Of a stretch of DNA of 64,000 nucleotides, positions 44,773-57,117 are shown piece after piece. The notes beneath the pieces were generated by a model. It saw nothing but the letters and a program-made list of their open reading frames with translations. It ran no database searches and had not been told where the DNA came from. A program made the position numbers and the translations under genes. Numbering within the stretch: the first letter of the stretch is position 1; every line of letters starts with the position of its first letter. The stretch is from Poa pratensis (taxonomy: Eukaryota; Streptophyta; Magnoliopsida; Poales; Poaceae). The stretch lies in contig CAMZMU010000041.1 of NCBI GenBank assembly GCA_947311845.1, forward strand, positions 112,956,573-113,020,572, given 5' to 3'.

Positions 44773-47700
44773 CACTACAACAAAACTATACAGTAGAGAC
44801 ATTCTGATAGAGACACTCTCCCCTATGTCTCTTCCGGACTAATCCAATTTGCTGTAGAGGCATTAAGAGAGACATTTTAGGGCATGCCATAACAGTAGAG
44901 ACATCTAACTAGAGACATTCTCCAAATTGTCTCTTAGTATTCATCTAAAGACACTTTAAGAGACATTCTAGAGAATGTCTAAATAATAGAGACGTCTCTT
45001 TTGAGACACTCCTCATTATGTCTCTTAACAGCTATGTATAGACATTAAGAGAGACATATTTGAGAGGCCTTGGATATGTATAACGCCACCATTATAAGAC
45101 AATTACAGAGACGAGTTCAAAGCTTCAAAATATATCATGTTACAAGTTTGTCAGGTACAACTATGTGAAGTCAAAAGAATTTAGAAAACTCGTGACCTTG
45201 TGGGGCAAAGGTGACACAAATAGGTTATCTCGTTGGTCTATGCACGCCACATTACTGCTAGGCTGGGCTCGATGATTTAAATGTGAATTTAAATGAATTT
45301 GTTGTTACCTACTGTAGATAATTCCAATTTGAACTATATTTCCTCAAATAGGATTTATAAACTCTAAACAATATATTTATGCAATTATGTTATTTTTTTA
45401 CTCATACACGAATATAAATGGAAAATTTACACTTTTATATTGAAGTTATTGATTTTATTTTAATTTTAAAGAACTGTGATCGAATATTTCCAAATCTGAA
45501 AAAAATAAGAAAAAAGGGTGTTACATGCGCGCGCAGTTGAAAACAGAAATCAAAACTTTGGTGCGGGGAGCTGAAAAATAGAAAACAAAATTTTGGTGTT
45601 ACGTGTGCGCGGGCTTATTTTTTACCGAGTGCGCGCGGCGCGGGCACTATTTAATTTGCGCCAAACACGGAATCATCCCCACGTTCTACACTACTCCAGA
45701 AACCTCCTACTCTGAAGTCTCGCCCCCAAAATCACCGCCCTCCTTAACCGGCCGCCGCTGCTCCGATCTACCAGCAGTGGTGACCTCCGCCACTTTCCTA
45801 TACAAATCTGGTTTCCCCGCATCCTCCTCTACTCACTCCTCTCATTATTTCTCCCCACAGGTTGCGCGGTGAGGGGGACCACGCTCAAGACATTGTTCTA
45901 CGCAGGCAGGCATGCCGAGGCTACGTCGTCGGGGCGCCAGGAGCAGACGATCTCGTCGAGCGCCTCCTGGGGAATCAGCGAGGTGGGAGTAGTCAACGGC
46001 GGGCACCCATGCGGCCGACGACAGTCCTCGTGGCAGGACTTCTGGAGAGTTGATCTACCCACCTCTCGCTCCTCTGACTGGTCCTGATCTAGCTACTGAA
46101 GGAAGAGAAGGGAGCGAGGGTCCGTAACATGCTCGATCGTCACATTCCGTCCACCGGGGTCCATGCCCCCTGCTGGGAGGAGGCTCTCCGGCGAGGTGAC
46201 TATGCGGTCTTGCACTCCAGCGAGAGCCGGGGATTTCTCCTGGCCGCCGGTCCATTTCAACAACCTCCGCCACCAATGGACAAATCCCTTATCTCCTACC
46301 TCCGATCCCTCAGTGTTCTGAAGTTGATTGGGAGCCACTTGCAGGTAAATTATCATCTCTTTGTACCAATTTCTATTTTTGATTGAAGCAAACTCGTGTG
46401 TTCCTAGCTGAAACGAAGTCGTGTGTGAGCTTGGATCTTGGCTGGTTGCAGGCTTTTTATTCGAGTTCATTGTTTTGTTATGCTAGTGGTTCTGTGGTTG
46501 TACTATGCCCTGTGCTTGAAGATTAGGTTGGGTAAATGAACATATGCATACGTGGTTGTGCTGTGCAACTTAATCAGACAGAAACATATGCATACACCAT
46601 TTCCTGTAGTATGTATACGTCTGTGCTAAGTGAACATATGCATGTTCGTCTATAAACTGAGAAAAATCTGTTCAAGTACTAGTACTCGTGATGTCCTAGA
46701 ATAGATCTGATTGCTTGTAGGGGTGTTGTGCTTACATTTGTTTGACTAAATGAAGGCTGCAAACAGAAAGAGCTAACAGAACCAAACTATTCCTAGTAAA
46801 ACAGTGTAGTGTACTGTTAAATCAAAGTTCAGTTCAGTGAAATAGCTTTAGGCATACAATAAAAGCTTGCCTCTAGTCATCATTTCTGCTCTGTTTTTGA
46901 CAGGTGGCCAATGAACTTAACTACCAGACCTAATTCTGCTTTTGCTAGCTTTTAACAGTTTGGTGACCATAGGCTAAGTAGTAATCCTACTGCTGGTTTT
47001 GTACTAGAAGGGTATGAAGTTGTTTTAGCTAGATCAATAGGAAACCTTGATGACGTTCTTTTGTTATTCGTTTGTTTTAGCTAGGTCAATGAATTATCCC
47101 AAGAATAACTATTCTTTTTACAGGATAAGAGAAATATGATTCAAATTGAGTCGACGTGTCTTTCTGATTTTGTAATCTGAGTATTCATAATGGTAATTTA
47201 TTTGAATCTTTGATATATAAATACATCATTTCTATTTTGGTAGTATGCTCTTTAGACTGAAGTAACATTTGTTTAGTGATTGCAGGGTCTATGTCACTTC
47301 ATATGTGGTGGCCGGTTACAAGAGCTAGGAATGGAATTATGGAACTCTAAAGTTCTTGGTCGTTTGGTCTAGTGGCGTGTAGTGTCTTCATTTTTTTTTG
47401 GGTTATATGATGTTATCCATCAAGAGGAGGTTCTTATTTGTGCTTGTGACATGTTGATTTCTTGTTTTTTTCCTTTCATGGGTATCTAGCTCGCACACTG
47501 GTGTCAATATAAAGTTTATTACTTTGTATTTCATTTCACTGTTTCTGTGAAACAGTATTCGGTTTATTTTGTGTTCCTATGTCAAAATAATATGTGTATT
47601 TTTATTTTATTGAATCCTGATGGTGTCTATTTTTTCAGAGTAACTAACTTTACATTAGGAAAAAAAATATAAGAATGCCGCTGGAATGCAAGATGCCTCT

Positions 47701-48163
47701 ATATGAACTATATAAATGTCTGTGGATAAGAAGAAAATGACATGGCATCTACATGACAATATGTATGTCTCTACACAATATATTTCTAGTCAGAGACCAA
47801 ATAAAACACCTTGCTTAAATGTGTCGACATTTCTTTAGATGGATACATTGTCATAACAAAATGCTTCTACGAATGCTAGAGACAAATTAAATTGCCGCAT
47901 AAAAATGTCGCTATACCTATACGTACACATTTCAAGTGTATCTTTGAAGTGCCTCGATGTGTGTAGATACACAATCTGTTGTCTCTACAAAGTGACCTTA
48001 TATCATATATAGGCATTTCGCAAAATGACTACAGTATAAGAGACACTGCCCGTAGTGACACTTTTGAGACACTATGATAAATGCCTCTACAACTATGTAA
48101 AGGCAATTTTAGTGTCTCTACAGGACCAAAATAATGCCTCTACGGGCCAGTTTTCTTGTAGTG
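44773..48163. mobile_element. Complete non-autonomous CACTA element E (TSD ATT)
   Basis: The ends CACTACAACAAAACT (44773) and AGTTTTCTTGTAGTG (48163) form a 15-bp inverted repeat with one mismatch. ATT is duplicated at 44770-44772 and 48164-48166. Subterminal regions (44795-45070 and 47690-48150) are packed with GAGACA/TGTCTC and TGCCTCTA repeats, typical transposase-binding structure. No TNPA or TNPD coding was found. The 3.4-kb interior contains a GC-rich promoter-like island near 45600-46280. Confidence 0.92.
45590..46390 (+). other. Gene-like GC-rich island inside CACTA E
   Basis: A TATTTAA box (about 45647) follows CG-rich sequence, then a pyrimidine-rich leader and a possible splice acceptor CCCCACAG at 45853-45860. 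Short open frames (45603-45872, 45862-46053 and 46129-46386) are not recognisable proteins. A GTAAATT-type donor occurs near 46345. It may be a captured promoter and first exons of a host gene, or the element's own noncoding transcript. Confidence 0.3.
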
Positions 48164-50039
48164 ATTGAAGCACAAAACATAGGAGCAACAATCAATCACC
48201 ACACATGTTTCAGCAAATGCAATGCGCAAACACATGATGGCATGACATTTTAGAATGCACCCTAAAAGTCTTGAACATGATCAACAAGTTAAATGGGGTC
48301 CCCATTATATTATTTGCATTATTTGGAATAACCCCATATTAAAACTTAATGATTCTATTGCTACTAAAGGTACATTATTGTAGTTGTGATCAATTATGCA
48401 TGATGATGATGATGATTCGGGGTGATTCATATTTTTCTGAACATTTTGGTATAAGGAACACATTTTTCGGAGACCCCGATTAAAAGTTATTTATTTTATA
48501 ACCCCTCTTTTTAAACATTTGCTTTTAATTATTTCAATTCCAACGATAAAATATATTATTTACTCGACTCCGCGAGAGGGCGATGGAACATGAAGGAATC
48601 ATCGAGTCGCTGTCCCTACGTCGCGGGGGAGGAGCGGGGAACATGCGCATCGAGGGAGAAAAACGAAAAAGGAACCTCTGAAGAAAAAAATCAAACCAGC
48701 CTTCAGCCCAGCCGGGGCCGGTTTGCAGGCCGGCCTGGCTCCAGAGGCTTCCGGCCCTCAGCCCGATCTGGGCCGGCTAAAAGGCCGGGCGGGTGGCAGA
48801 GGAAAACAACCTTCTGGCCGGTTTGGGCTGGTCCAGAGGCCGGTTAGGGGCCCGACAGGAACGGCCCACGGCCCGGCCTAGGCCGTCTCCACGGCCGGTC
48901 GAGCGCTACAACGACGCTGGCTACGGCGGTGAACTCCGGCGAGCAGCACGACTCGGGGATGCGCTAGGAGGGAAGGGGAAAGCCAGCGAGGGGGAGGGGC
49001 TCACCACGAACTCAATGGTGCGGACGGCGTGGTCGGAGGTGGTCCAGCACGGCCGAAATCGAGCTCGGCGTGCTGCTTCGGTGACGGGGACGAACTCGAA
49101 CGGCGGCGGTGATTCCCTAAGTCGCGGATCGATTCCTTCCACGAGGAGAGAGAGGAGAGTACGGCGGAGCTGGTGGTGGTGCTTGTTTGGAGGCGGGGCT
49201 CTGCAACGACGGCGATGTGGCGGTCAACCGTGGCGGCTCGGGTGCGCCATGGGAGAGGAAGAAGGAGGAGCGGGGCAGAGGGGAGCAGGCGAGTGAGCAG
49301 GGGGCTCGTGGTCACGCTCTTCTCGCAGGGGGAAAGGCAAAGGGGGCCCGGAGCTCGTCGAGCTGGTGCGGCCCGAGCAGCTCACGCTGCTTCGGTCGCT
49401 ATAGGGGAGAGGAGGAAGACGGCGAAATTGCAAAGAGGCCCCTGGCCAGATTGTTCCATCACCAACAAGTCCCTCCCATTTTTCTTTCAATTCCAGCAGC
49501 TCTGCACTGATTTTATTAGGGCCCCAAAACATTTTATAAAAATTTGGGAAAATTTGGGGAGCCTTCCCATATTGAATAGAGGCTACCCAAAAATTAGGGC
49601 TTCAAAATAAAATAGTTTGGTACCATTTTGTTCATAGGTTTCAATTCGGGCAATTTTCTAATTCCCCAAATTATAATCCTTTAGCAATTTTAGAGCAAGT
49701 CCAAAATAACATTTTGAACTCTTAGAACTTCCTTGACAAATATAAGATGACAAGGATTTGGATTTTGCAAGTTTGGGCGCACTCATTGTGGTGAGATTCG
49801 ATTCAAACAAGTTTGGTATTTTGTTTTCCCTTGTTTTAATTGTTGTCCAAAATCCTGGTTTCAACAAGAACAATTGAGCAAATGATGCCATGATGCATGC
49901 ATGATATGCAAAAGCGAAAAATTTACTCAGGTTTTTGAGGTTCACCACTTTGGGCTATTACAAGAGTCATCCGACACAAAGATAAGGAATGAAAAAAACC
50001 GGGTTAGTAAACAACATATACCGAATCATTTTTGGACCG

Positions 50040-50172
50040 AGTCCCCGAGTTTGTTTTCATGTTTACTATATACCATAACCTCTGCTCTTGACTGCCATTT
50101 TGGCATTCGTCAGTCGAGTCACAAGATCACAACAAAATAGCATACATTACTTGAACTTTGAGGCAAGGTTTA
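50040..50172. repeat. Copy 2 of a direct repeat separated by element D
   Basis: Diverged copy of 36463-36592, sharing CCCCGAGTTT, the core CAGTCGAGTCACAAGATCA and AAGGTTTA. Before D inserted the two copies were about 75 bp apart within element C. Confidence 0.75.
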
Positions 50173-50305
50173 AAACCATTCGGTATAGGGACAACACAGA
50201 TAAAACATAGATAAAACACATGCATATAGACAAAGGCAGTCCCCGAGTTTCTTTTCGGAGTGCCAACATTTCATTCAAAGGAACCGAGATACATACATTG
50301 CGCCC

Positions 50306-51760
50306 TTAAGAGTAGAAGGGACGGAGTAGAGCTACATTCCAGGGTCGTTTGGTTTCCTCTCCGGATTTGTCCATCTTGTTCTTCATTGCTACCTGTGCAT
50401 CTATAAGATAATATGCATAATTGTGCAGAGCCTTGCTTACAATGAATGGTCCCTCCCATGGAGGTGGTAGCTTGTGCATGCCGGCTTTGCGTTGCACCAG
50501 CCTAAGCACCAAATCTCCTTCTCAAAAAACCCGAGGTCTTATCTTCCGGCTATGATAGCGGCGGAGATCTTGCTGATATATCGCTGACCGAGATAAGGCC
50601 AACTCTCGTGCTTCTTCGAGCAAATCGACATCATCCTCTCGGGATTCTTTTGCCTCAGTTTCTGTGTATAGAGTAACTCTTGGCGAGTCATACTGTATGT
50701 CGGTCGGCAGGACCGCTTCTGCTCCATAGACCAGAAAAAATGGCGTATAGCCGGTTGATCGATTCGGTGTGGTCCTAAGGCCCCACAGTACTGCTGGTAT
50801 CTCATCTATCCAACAACCCGGAGTTCGCATCAGTGGTTCCATCAACCGAGCTTTGATGCCGGATAGCACCAATGCATTTGCTCTTTCCACCTGCCCATTG
50901 GACTCCGGATGCGCCACCGATGCAATGTCAAGTCGGATTCTGCTTTTAGCACAGAACCGAGCAAAGGCTCCCACAGCAAAGTTTGTGCCATTATCCGACA
51001 TAATGTTGTGTGGGTAACCATATCTCAAAATGATGTCTTTCAAGAAAGACACAGATGTGTGACCGTCACATTTGCGGATTGGCTTCACCTCGATCCACTT
51101 GGTAAATTTGTCCACCATTACCAGCATATGAGTCATGTTACCTCGGGCTGGTCTGAATTCTCCCACCATATCCAGACACCAAACAGCAAAAGGCCAAGTG
51201 ATGGGAATAGTCTTGAGTGCCGAGGCTGGCATGTGGATCTTGTGAGTAAATCTCTGACATCCTTGACACTTCCTCACGATATCTTCTGCCTGTTGCAAAG
51301 CTGTGGGCCAGTAGAACCCATGCCGGAATGCCTTAGCAACCAATGCTCTTGAGCAAGCATGATTACCACATTCTCCTTGATGAATTTCCAAGAGCATCTC
51401 TTGCCCTTCCTCCGGTTCAATGCAACGCTGCAGCACTGTGGTTGCACTTCTCTTGTACAACTCTATGTTGATGATGGTATATGCTTTGGATCTTCTTTGC
51501 ACTCGCCTGGCCTCGGCTTCATCACTTGGCAAACTCCCATCCATCATATAGGACATTATAGGTTGTGCCCATCCTGGTACAGGACGCACAGGAAATATCG
51601 GTTCATCCACCTCCATTGCCTCAACCGACATTGCATCTTCCGACATATACTGGTCAGTCCCCGAGTTCTGCCAAGTAGTCCCCGGGTTCTCCCAAATGCA
51701 TCCGACATCGACGTCCATGGGAATAGCATCAGACTCCGGTTTCTTCGGGATAAAGATTGA
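50306..51760 (-). pseudogene. Element C integrase
   Basis: Largest intact block of C on the minus strand. The zinc region is H...H (CGNHACSRALVAKAFRHGFY) and CQGCQRFTHK (about 51260-51380). The DDE core shows CLDMVGEF, IMSDNGTNFAVG and HPESNGQVERAN (about 50880-51180), and GAEAVLPTDI marks the C-terminal region. The protein ends LLRPFYS with TAA at 50306-50308. One in-frame TGA near 50521 (after RKIRPRVF) is the main lesion. There is no chromodomain, as expected for Tat. It joins element DNA to the chromosome. Confidence 0.9.
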
Positions 51761-52530
51761 CTCGGACTCGGTCGATGGTTTGATTGATGGCTTCCTCAAA
51801 TGCTCCAAGGATATGCCGGGTGGGATTGGATCCCGAGATGAACCTAGCTTGGACAGTACATCGGCGGCTTCATTTTCTGCCCGAGGTATATGCTTGTACT
51901 CGCAACCTTCAAAGAACCCCGAGATCTTTTGGACATGAAACCGATATAACGCCATGTTGGCGTCTAAAGCATCCCAATTTCCCGAGACTTGCTACACCAC
52001 CAGGTCCGAGTCTCCGAAGCATTCTATCCGGCGAATACCAATTTCCTTGGCCACGTTGAGCCCATGAACAAGTGCTTCATACTCGACCACATTGTTAGAT
52101 GCCGCAAAATGAATCTGCAACACATATCTCAGTTGATCCTGCTTTGGCGAGGTAAGGACTACCCCAACACCTAAACCAATTTTCGTTCTGGAACCATCAA
52201 AGTGCATTCTCCAGTAATTGGAGTCAGGCAATGGTGGCTCATATTGCATCTCGGCCCAATCCACAAAGAAGTCAGGCAGTGCCTGAGATTTGATGGCATC
52301 TCTTCTTTCATAATGTGGCGTATAAGGAGCCAGCTCAATGGCCCATTTGGCTACTCGGCCACTTGCATCTTTGTTAACAATGATTTCCGAGATAGGAGCT
52401 TCACACACCACTGTGATTGGATGCTCTTGAAAGCAATGCTTTAATTTCTTGACCGCCATATAGACGCCATATGTCATTTTCTGGTAGTGAGGATAATTTT
52501 CTCGGACAACGAGATCACCTCGCTCAGATA
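51761..52530 (-). pseudogene. Element C second (archaeal-type) RNase H
   Basis: On the minus strand: MHFDGSRTKIGLGVGVVL (first D), NNVVEYEALVHGL (E), ECFGDSDLVV (D) and PRAENEAADVLSKLG (last D), a D-E-D-D RNase H at about 51860-52220. It follows the remnant of the first RNase H/connection (WAIELAPYTPHYERR). This extra RNase H is a recognised trait of Tat elements. A TAG after DSDLVV (about 51992) is the only stop seen in it. Confidence 0.82.
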
Positions 52531-53650
52531 ATATACCGGCCTTTGCACAGTTTTGCCATCTCTTCTCGCTCCACTACCACTATGACACTCACAACCCGGT
52601 TTGCGGTTGCAATGTAGAGCAACATCGGCTCTTTGGGTAATGGTGAGGCCAATATCGGCGCAGTTGCCAACATCCTTTTTAGCTCAGTGAACGCCGCATC
52701 CGCTTGCGGGGTCCACACAAATGTGTTACTTTTCTTCATTAGTTGGTATAAAGGCAATGCCTTTTCTCCCAACCTACTAACAAACCGACTTAACGATGCC
52801 AAGCAACCAGTGAACTTTTGCACATCCTTGAGATTATTCGGCAACCTCATGCTCTCAATAGCACGATTTTTGTCGGATTTGCCTCGATACCTCGGCTCGA
52901 CACGAGGAAGCCGAGTAACTTGCCTGCCGGCACACCAAAGGTACATTTGTCCGGGTTAAGTTTTATCCGGAATCTCCTTAGATTCGCAAATGTTTCTCTG
53001 AGATCATCAATCAGAGTGGATTTCTCCTTAGTTTTGATGACAATGTCATCGACATACACCTGCACATTTTTGCCTATTTGACCATGCAAGCATTTTTGCA
53101 TACATCTTTGGTAAGTAGCACCAGCATTTCTCAAACCAAATGTCATGACACGATAGCAATAAGCCCCGTACGGGGTAATAAAAGCAGTTTTCATTTGATC
53201 AGCAGGGTTCAGCGGTATCTAGTGAAAACCAGAATATGCATCTACAAAGGATAACGGCTCACACCCGGCTGTGGAATCGATCACTTGATCAATCCGAGGC
53301 AGCGGGAATGGATCCTTAGGACATGCCTTATTCAAGTTTGTGAAATCAATACACATGCGCCACACAATGGCCACGTTCGGGTCATCCTTTTTCTTTTCCA
53401 CCAGGACCGGGTTAGACAACCAGTCCGGGTGTAGCACTTCCATGATGAAACCAGCCGCAAGTAACCTGGCCAGTTCATCACCTATCACTTTCCTCCTGTC
53501 ATCCGAGAGACGACGCATGGGTTGCTTCATCGGTTTCATATCTGGCCTGACAAATAATAAGTGCTCAGCCAACTCCCTTGGAATACCTGGCAGGTCCTGA
53601 TTTGACCATGCAAAGATATCCCGATTCTCACGGAGGAAGTGACTGAGCTC
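52531..53650 (-). pseudogene. pol: Element C reverse transcriptase
   Basis: On the minus strand RT runs from HLLFVRPDMKPMKQPMRRLS (about 53560) through WRMCIDFTNLNKACPKDPFP, FVDAYSGFH (first catalytic D), TFGLRNAGATYQRCM and VYVDDIVIK (catalytic YVDD, about 53050), to FTGCLASLSRFVSRLGEKA (thumb). An in-frame TAG at 53219-53221 follows YSGFH, a frameshift lies near 52880 and another near 52530. The first RNase H follows. The catalytic aspartates are preserved. Confidence 0.88.
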
Positions 53651-53656
53651 GCCTTC

Positions 53657-54590
53657 CTATTTCTCCGTTAACCCGGTACCAATGATGACGTTGTGGTCCG
53701 GGAACGCCGGGTCAACGTTGATCTTCTTCGTCTCCTTCGGCACCTGGAATGCCGCATTCTGCTCCGGGTTACTCATACCCGGCATACCGAGTTGCGCGGA
53801 CTGCGCCAACGCCACCACTTCATGGATCTTCTTCTTCTCTGCAGCAATGATTAATGACCCGGCCAGACACGAGCCAGCCGAGGCACACTTCAAGGAACGC
53901 TTGTAATCACCCGAGATGTTGATGATGCCATTAGGACCCGGCAGCTTCATCTTGAGGTAAGCCACATGGGTAGAAATCATGAACTTGGCCAGTGTCGGTC
54001 TGCCAAGCGAAGCATGATATGGACTCTCAAGGTCCACCACCTCAAACTGGATGCTCTCAGTTCGGCAGTTGTCCTTGGTGCCAAACAACACATCGACCCA
54101 AATCTTGCCCATAGGTGCACACGAGACACCCGGCACTATACCATAAAAGGTCGTAGAACTCGGTTGCAGCATGTTTGCCGAGATACCCATCTTCACCATG
54201 GTGTCTCGGTACATGATGTTGATGGCACTCCCATTGTCAATGAGAACTCGGGTGAACCTGACATTAATGGTGGGCCCAATGAATGTCGGATCCACCACCA
54301 GAGCATAACCTCCCGGGCTTGGCATGATCCGGGGATGGTCCTTCATACTCCAGCTGATCTCCTGATCAGACCAGTGCATATACTTCGGCACAGCCGGCAT
54401 AACTGCGTTTACCTCGAGTGCACGCCGGTTCAAGCTCTGCTTGTCAGTTGGCTCGGTCACAAACACCACATAGCTCTGGTGAGCCTCTCTATAATCACCC
54501 TGACGATACTCACCCTGGCCACCGGGACCAGCATTGCCACTGTTGCCTCCGACATTTACTTGGTTGACAGGTCTCGGAGCTGGAGGCCTC
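53657..54590 (-). pseudogene. Element C aspartic protease region
   Basis: Within the open frame 53657-54742 (minus), RVLIDNGSAINIMYRDTMVK (about 54195-54255) is the retropepsin site; it reads D-N-G-S where B has D-G-G-S. TTFYGIVPGVSCAPMGKIWV and SPYHASLGRPTLAKFM follow as in B. The frame ends with TAG after GTGLTEK at 53657; RT sequence continues in the same frame beyond that stop. Confidence 0.85.
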
Positions 54591-54603
54591 TGTGCCGGTG
54601 CAT

Positions 54604-57117
54604 TCACGGGAATTGCGTTTGCTCCGGTGAGCGGTAGTGCTTGCCTCTGTTGAGGATATGCCGCTGGAGGCCTCTGAGGTGCCCCCATCTGATTTCCTCC
54701 GGAGCCTCCCCTTCCTTCAATGTGCGCTGATACCAGCTGCACTGCCGGGTTGAATGATTGGCCGGCCTGCGAGGATCATGCGTGTGATAGCTGCACGGCC
54801 CATCCAGCATTGCCTCATAGGTCAATGGCTTCTTCTGGTCACTCCACGGTCTCTTCCCTTCTTGATTTTGGCCCCAAGCAGGACCACTGGTCCTCTGACG
54901 CTGGCTAGCGCCGGCATCTGGCTGGCTTTGCTCCACCGCCGCAACTTGATTCGAACCGTACGGTAATCCGAATGGTCATCTCTCCTTTTGATCCCGAAAT
55001 CCTGGCGGTCACCTCGCCTGGCTGGTCCTAGTCCACTGTTGACCGGGTTCCTTCTATTTGGTTCCACCGAGTTCAGCAAGGGCTGCATCGGATCACCCAG
55101 TGCATAGCTATCCGCAATCCAGATTGTCTCGGCCAAGGTGGCCGGCATCTCCCTTTGCAACTTCTGCCAGAGCATGGAGCCATGTTGGCACCCTTGAGCA
55201 AACCATGAAATGGCCTGCGCTTCAACAACTCCTTCACATGAATTGCAGACAGTACTCCACCGGGTCAAGTAATCCCGGTCAGTCTCTTCATCCCTCTGCT
55301 TGCACATGACAAGCTGCTGAGGACGATTCGGCCTCTTGTATGTGCTGGAGAAATTGCTAACGAAGGCTTCTTCAAAGTTCATCCAGCAGTCAACACTGCC
55401 CTCTCACAAGTTGTTCAGCCAGATCCGGGCTGGCCCCTCCAACATTTGTGGGATATACCTTACCGCCCATCGGCGGTTTCCTCCCGCGATATGCACTGCC
55501 GACACATAATCTGTCAGCCAGTCTTCCGGCTTAGTACTGCCGTCATATGTCTTTGCGCCTCGGTTCAATTGAAAGTGCGGCACCGGCGGTTCCTTCATGA
55601 TCCGAGGTCCAAAGCATGCAGGTCTAGGTGGGCCTTGCTCTTCCAGCATTTCGGACATAAAGATCCTGTCCAACTTGTAGCGTGCATCATTTGGTGACAA
55701 CTGGCGAGGTCCCAGCCGGGATCCCAGTGCACCTTCATATCTTTGATACCCGGCTTTCTCCATAGCCGAGTAACCATCATCATAACGGTTGGCCACCTGG
55801 TCAACACCTGGGCTGCTGAACATGCTCGATATTCTGCTGCTGCCGGGCGGGATTTCGTGTCGGATACCGAGGTGGATAACCTCGGCCAGCCGAGTCAATT
55901 ATTCCGGCATCTGGATCGCCCGGACCGGGATTGCTTTTACCCCGGCCGGCACTGCCTCGCCCGGCTAACTGTTTTTCGGCATATGCCGGATCATATGTCT
56001 GTATCTGCTTGTTTCTACCGGAGTTTACACTCCGGTCACGATCTCCACCAACATGCGGTGATGAAGCTTGCCCCTTAGATCCCCCACTGGCTGCCTTAGC
56101 CGAGTGAACAATCTGGGACCCACCTGCAACTGTGTTAGCCTTAAGATAGGCCTCATTCTGCCGGGTAGCCACAGCTATCAACTCATTAACTCGGTCTTAC
56201 TGCCTACGGAGAGCTTCTCCGGATAAGCCGGACAACTCGGCTCTTGCTGCCTCGGCAGCTCTAAGAGTCTTAGCAGGGGAACTATACTTCGGCTTTTCGA
56301 CCGACAAGTGACTAGGAGTCTTACTGGAACTAGATCTACCATCTCTAGCAATCTCGGCATTGAGGCCTTTACCCCTCTTACGCACATCCTCTATGCGACT
56401 AGGGTGAGCAGCTACCGGGGTAAAACCATGTGCTTGGTTATACTCACGGAGGGTTATCCCGAACTCTCTCCTCACCTCGGCCATCGCGAGGGCCTCCTGA
56501 TGTAGGCTCTGACGACGCGACTCCAACTCTGCCTCCACTTGGGCTGCATCTGTACCGGCAGCTACCGGCACAACCAGCTTCTCGATTATCTCCTCGAGAG
56601 GAGCCGTCCTGACCGGTACATGGGATGTACCGGCCTGGCCGAGGAGGTTCTCCGCCCTCTCCAGCAGTAGTTTCGCCGATCTGGTGGTCTTGGCGGCAGG
56701 TTTGCCGGCATCTCCTTTGCCGGGTTCTCCTTTGCCGGCACCACCCGCAGAGCCGGTCATAATGAACTCTGCGCAGCTCCCGGGGCGAGTGATACGCCGG
56801 CCGCGAGCTGCACATACAGCAGGAGGATCCTCAGCCACAAGCACCTGCTCCGGGTACTTGCAGACGAACTCAGTGGCGACGTAGATCTCGAACGTCCCGA
56901 AGAGGACGAGGCAGCCGTTCCTCGGAATCAGCCTGCTACCGAAGCAGCCCGCGTTGTCGCTGATGAAGTTCAGCGTGCCGAGTCTGTGGACAAGGCCACT
57001 GACCACGCGCTCACCTGAGGCGATGATGGAACCCGTCCGGATGAACACACCAGCCAGCGCCGCTGCTGGCCCTATGGTGGGCGCCAACTGTCGTAGTTGT
57101 ATCACAGCAGATGCCAT
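54604..57117 (-). pseudogene. gag: Element C gag, apparently starting in the LTR
   Basis: The frame opens at an ATG at 57117-57115 inside the 5' LTR and reads through the PBS (RQLAPTIGPA) without stop to 56197. An in-frame TAA (56197-56199) is followed by more gag (ELIAVATRQNEAYLKA). The core includes TKPEDWLTDYVSAVHIAGG, QMLEGPARIWLNNL and FEEAFVSNFSSTYKRP (54950-55600), with TGA between the last two. A C-x2-H-x9-H-x4-C motif lies at about 54775-54835. Frameshifts occur near 55815, 54940 and 54700. It forms the particle in intact relatives. Confidence 0.8.
57068..57086 (-). other. Primer-binding site of element C
   Basis: The minus strand reads TGGCGCCCACCATAGGGCC two bases inside the 5' LTR border, differing from B's site at two positions. 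It also lies within the gag reading frame. Confidence 0.75.

Larger units (their letters stand above)
36596..49962 (-). mobile_element. Element D: second Tekay-type chromovirus, TSD AGAGT
   Basis: Same family as A in opposite orientation. The target duplication AGAGT lies at 36591-36595 and 49963-49967. The 5' LTR (43076-49962) carries CACTA element E; without it the LTR is about 3,493 bp, the same as A's 3,494 bp. The 3' LTR (36596-38057) has lost about 2.0 kb internally. The interior (38058-43075) encodes gag, PR, RT, RNase H, integrase and a chromodomain on the minus strand, with fewer but different frameshifts than A. It inserted downstream of C's antisense gene. Confidence 0.95.
43076..49962 (-). 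repeat. Element D 5' LTR, interrupted by CACTA E
   Basis: It runs from TGTGGCGCC (43076) to GGCTATTACA (49962). Its outer end has a substitution: TGTTACA in the other copies is TATTACA here. CACTA E at 44773-48163 splits it; removing E and one ATT leaves about 3,493 bp. Confidence 0.94.

Noticed and set aside
53966..54637. 223-codon plus-strand frame
   Set aside because: It is antisense to the protease/gag region of element C and has no motif; C's motifs (retropepsin, Tat tail) lie on the minus strand.
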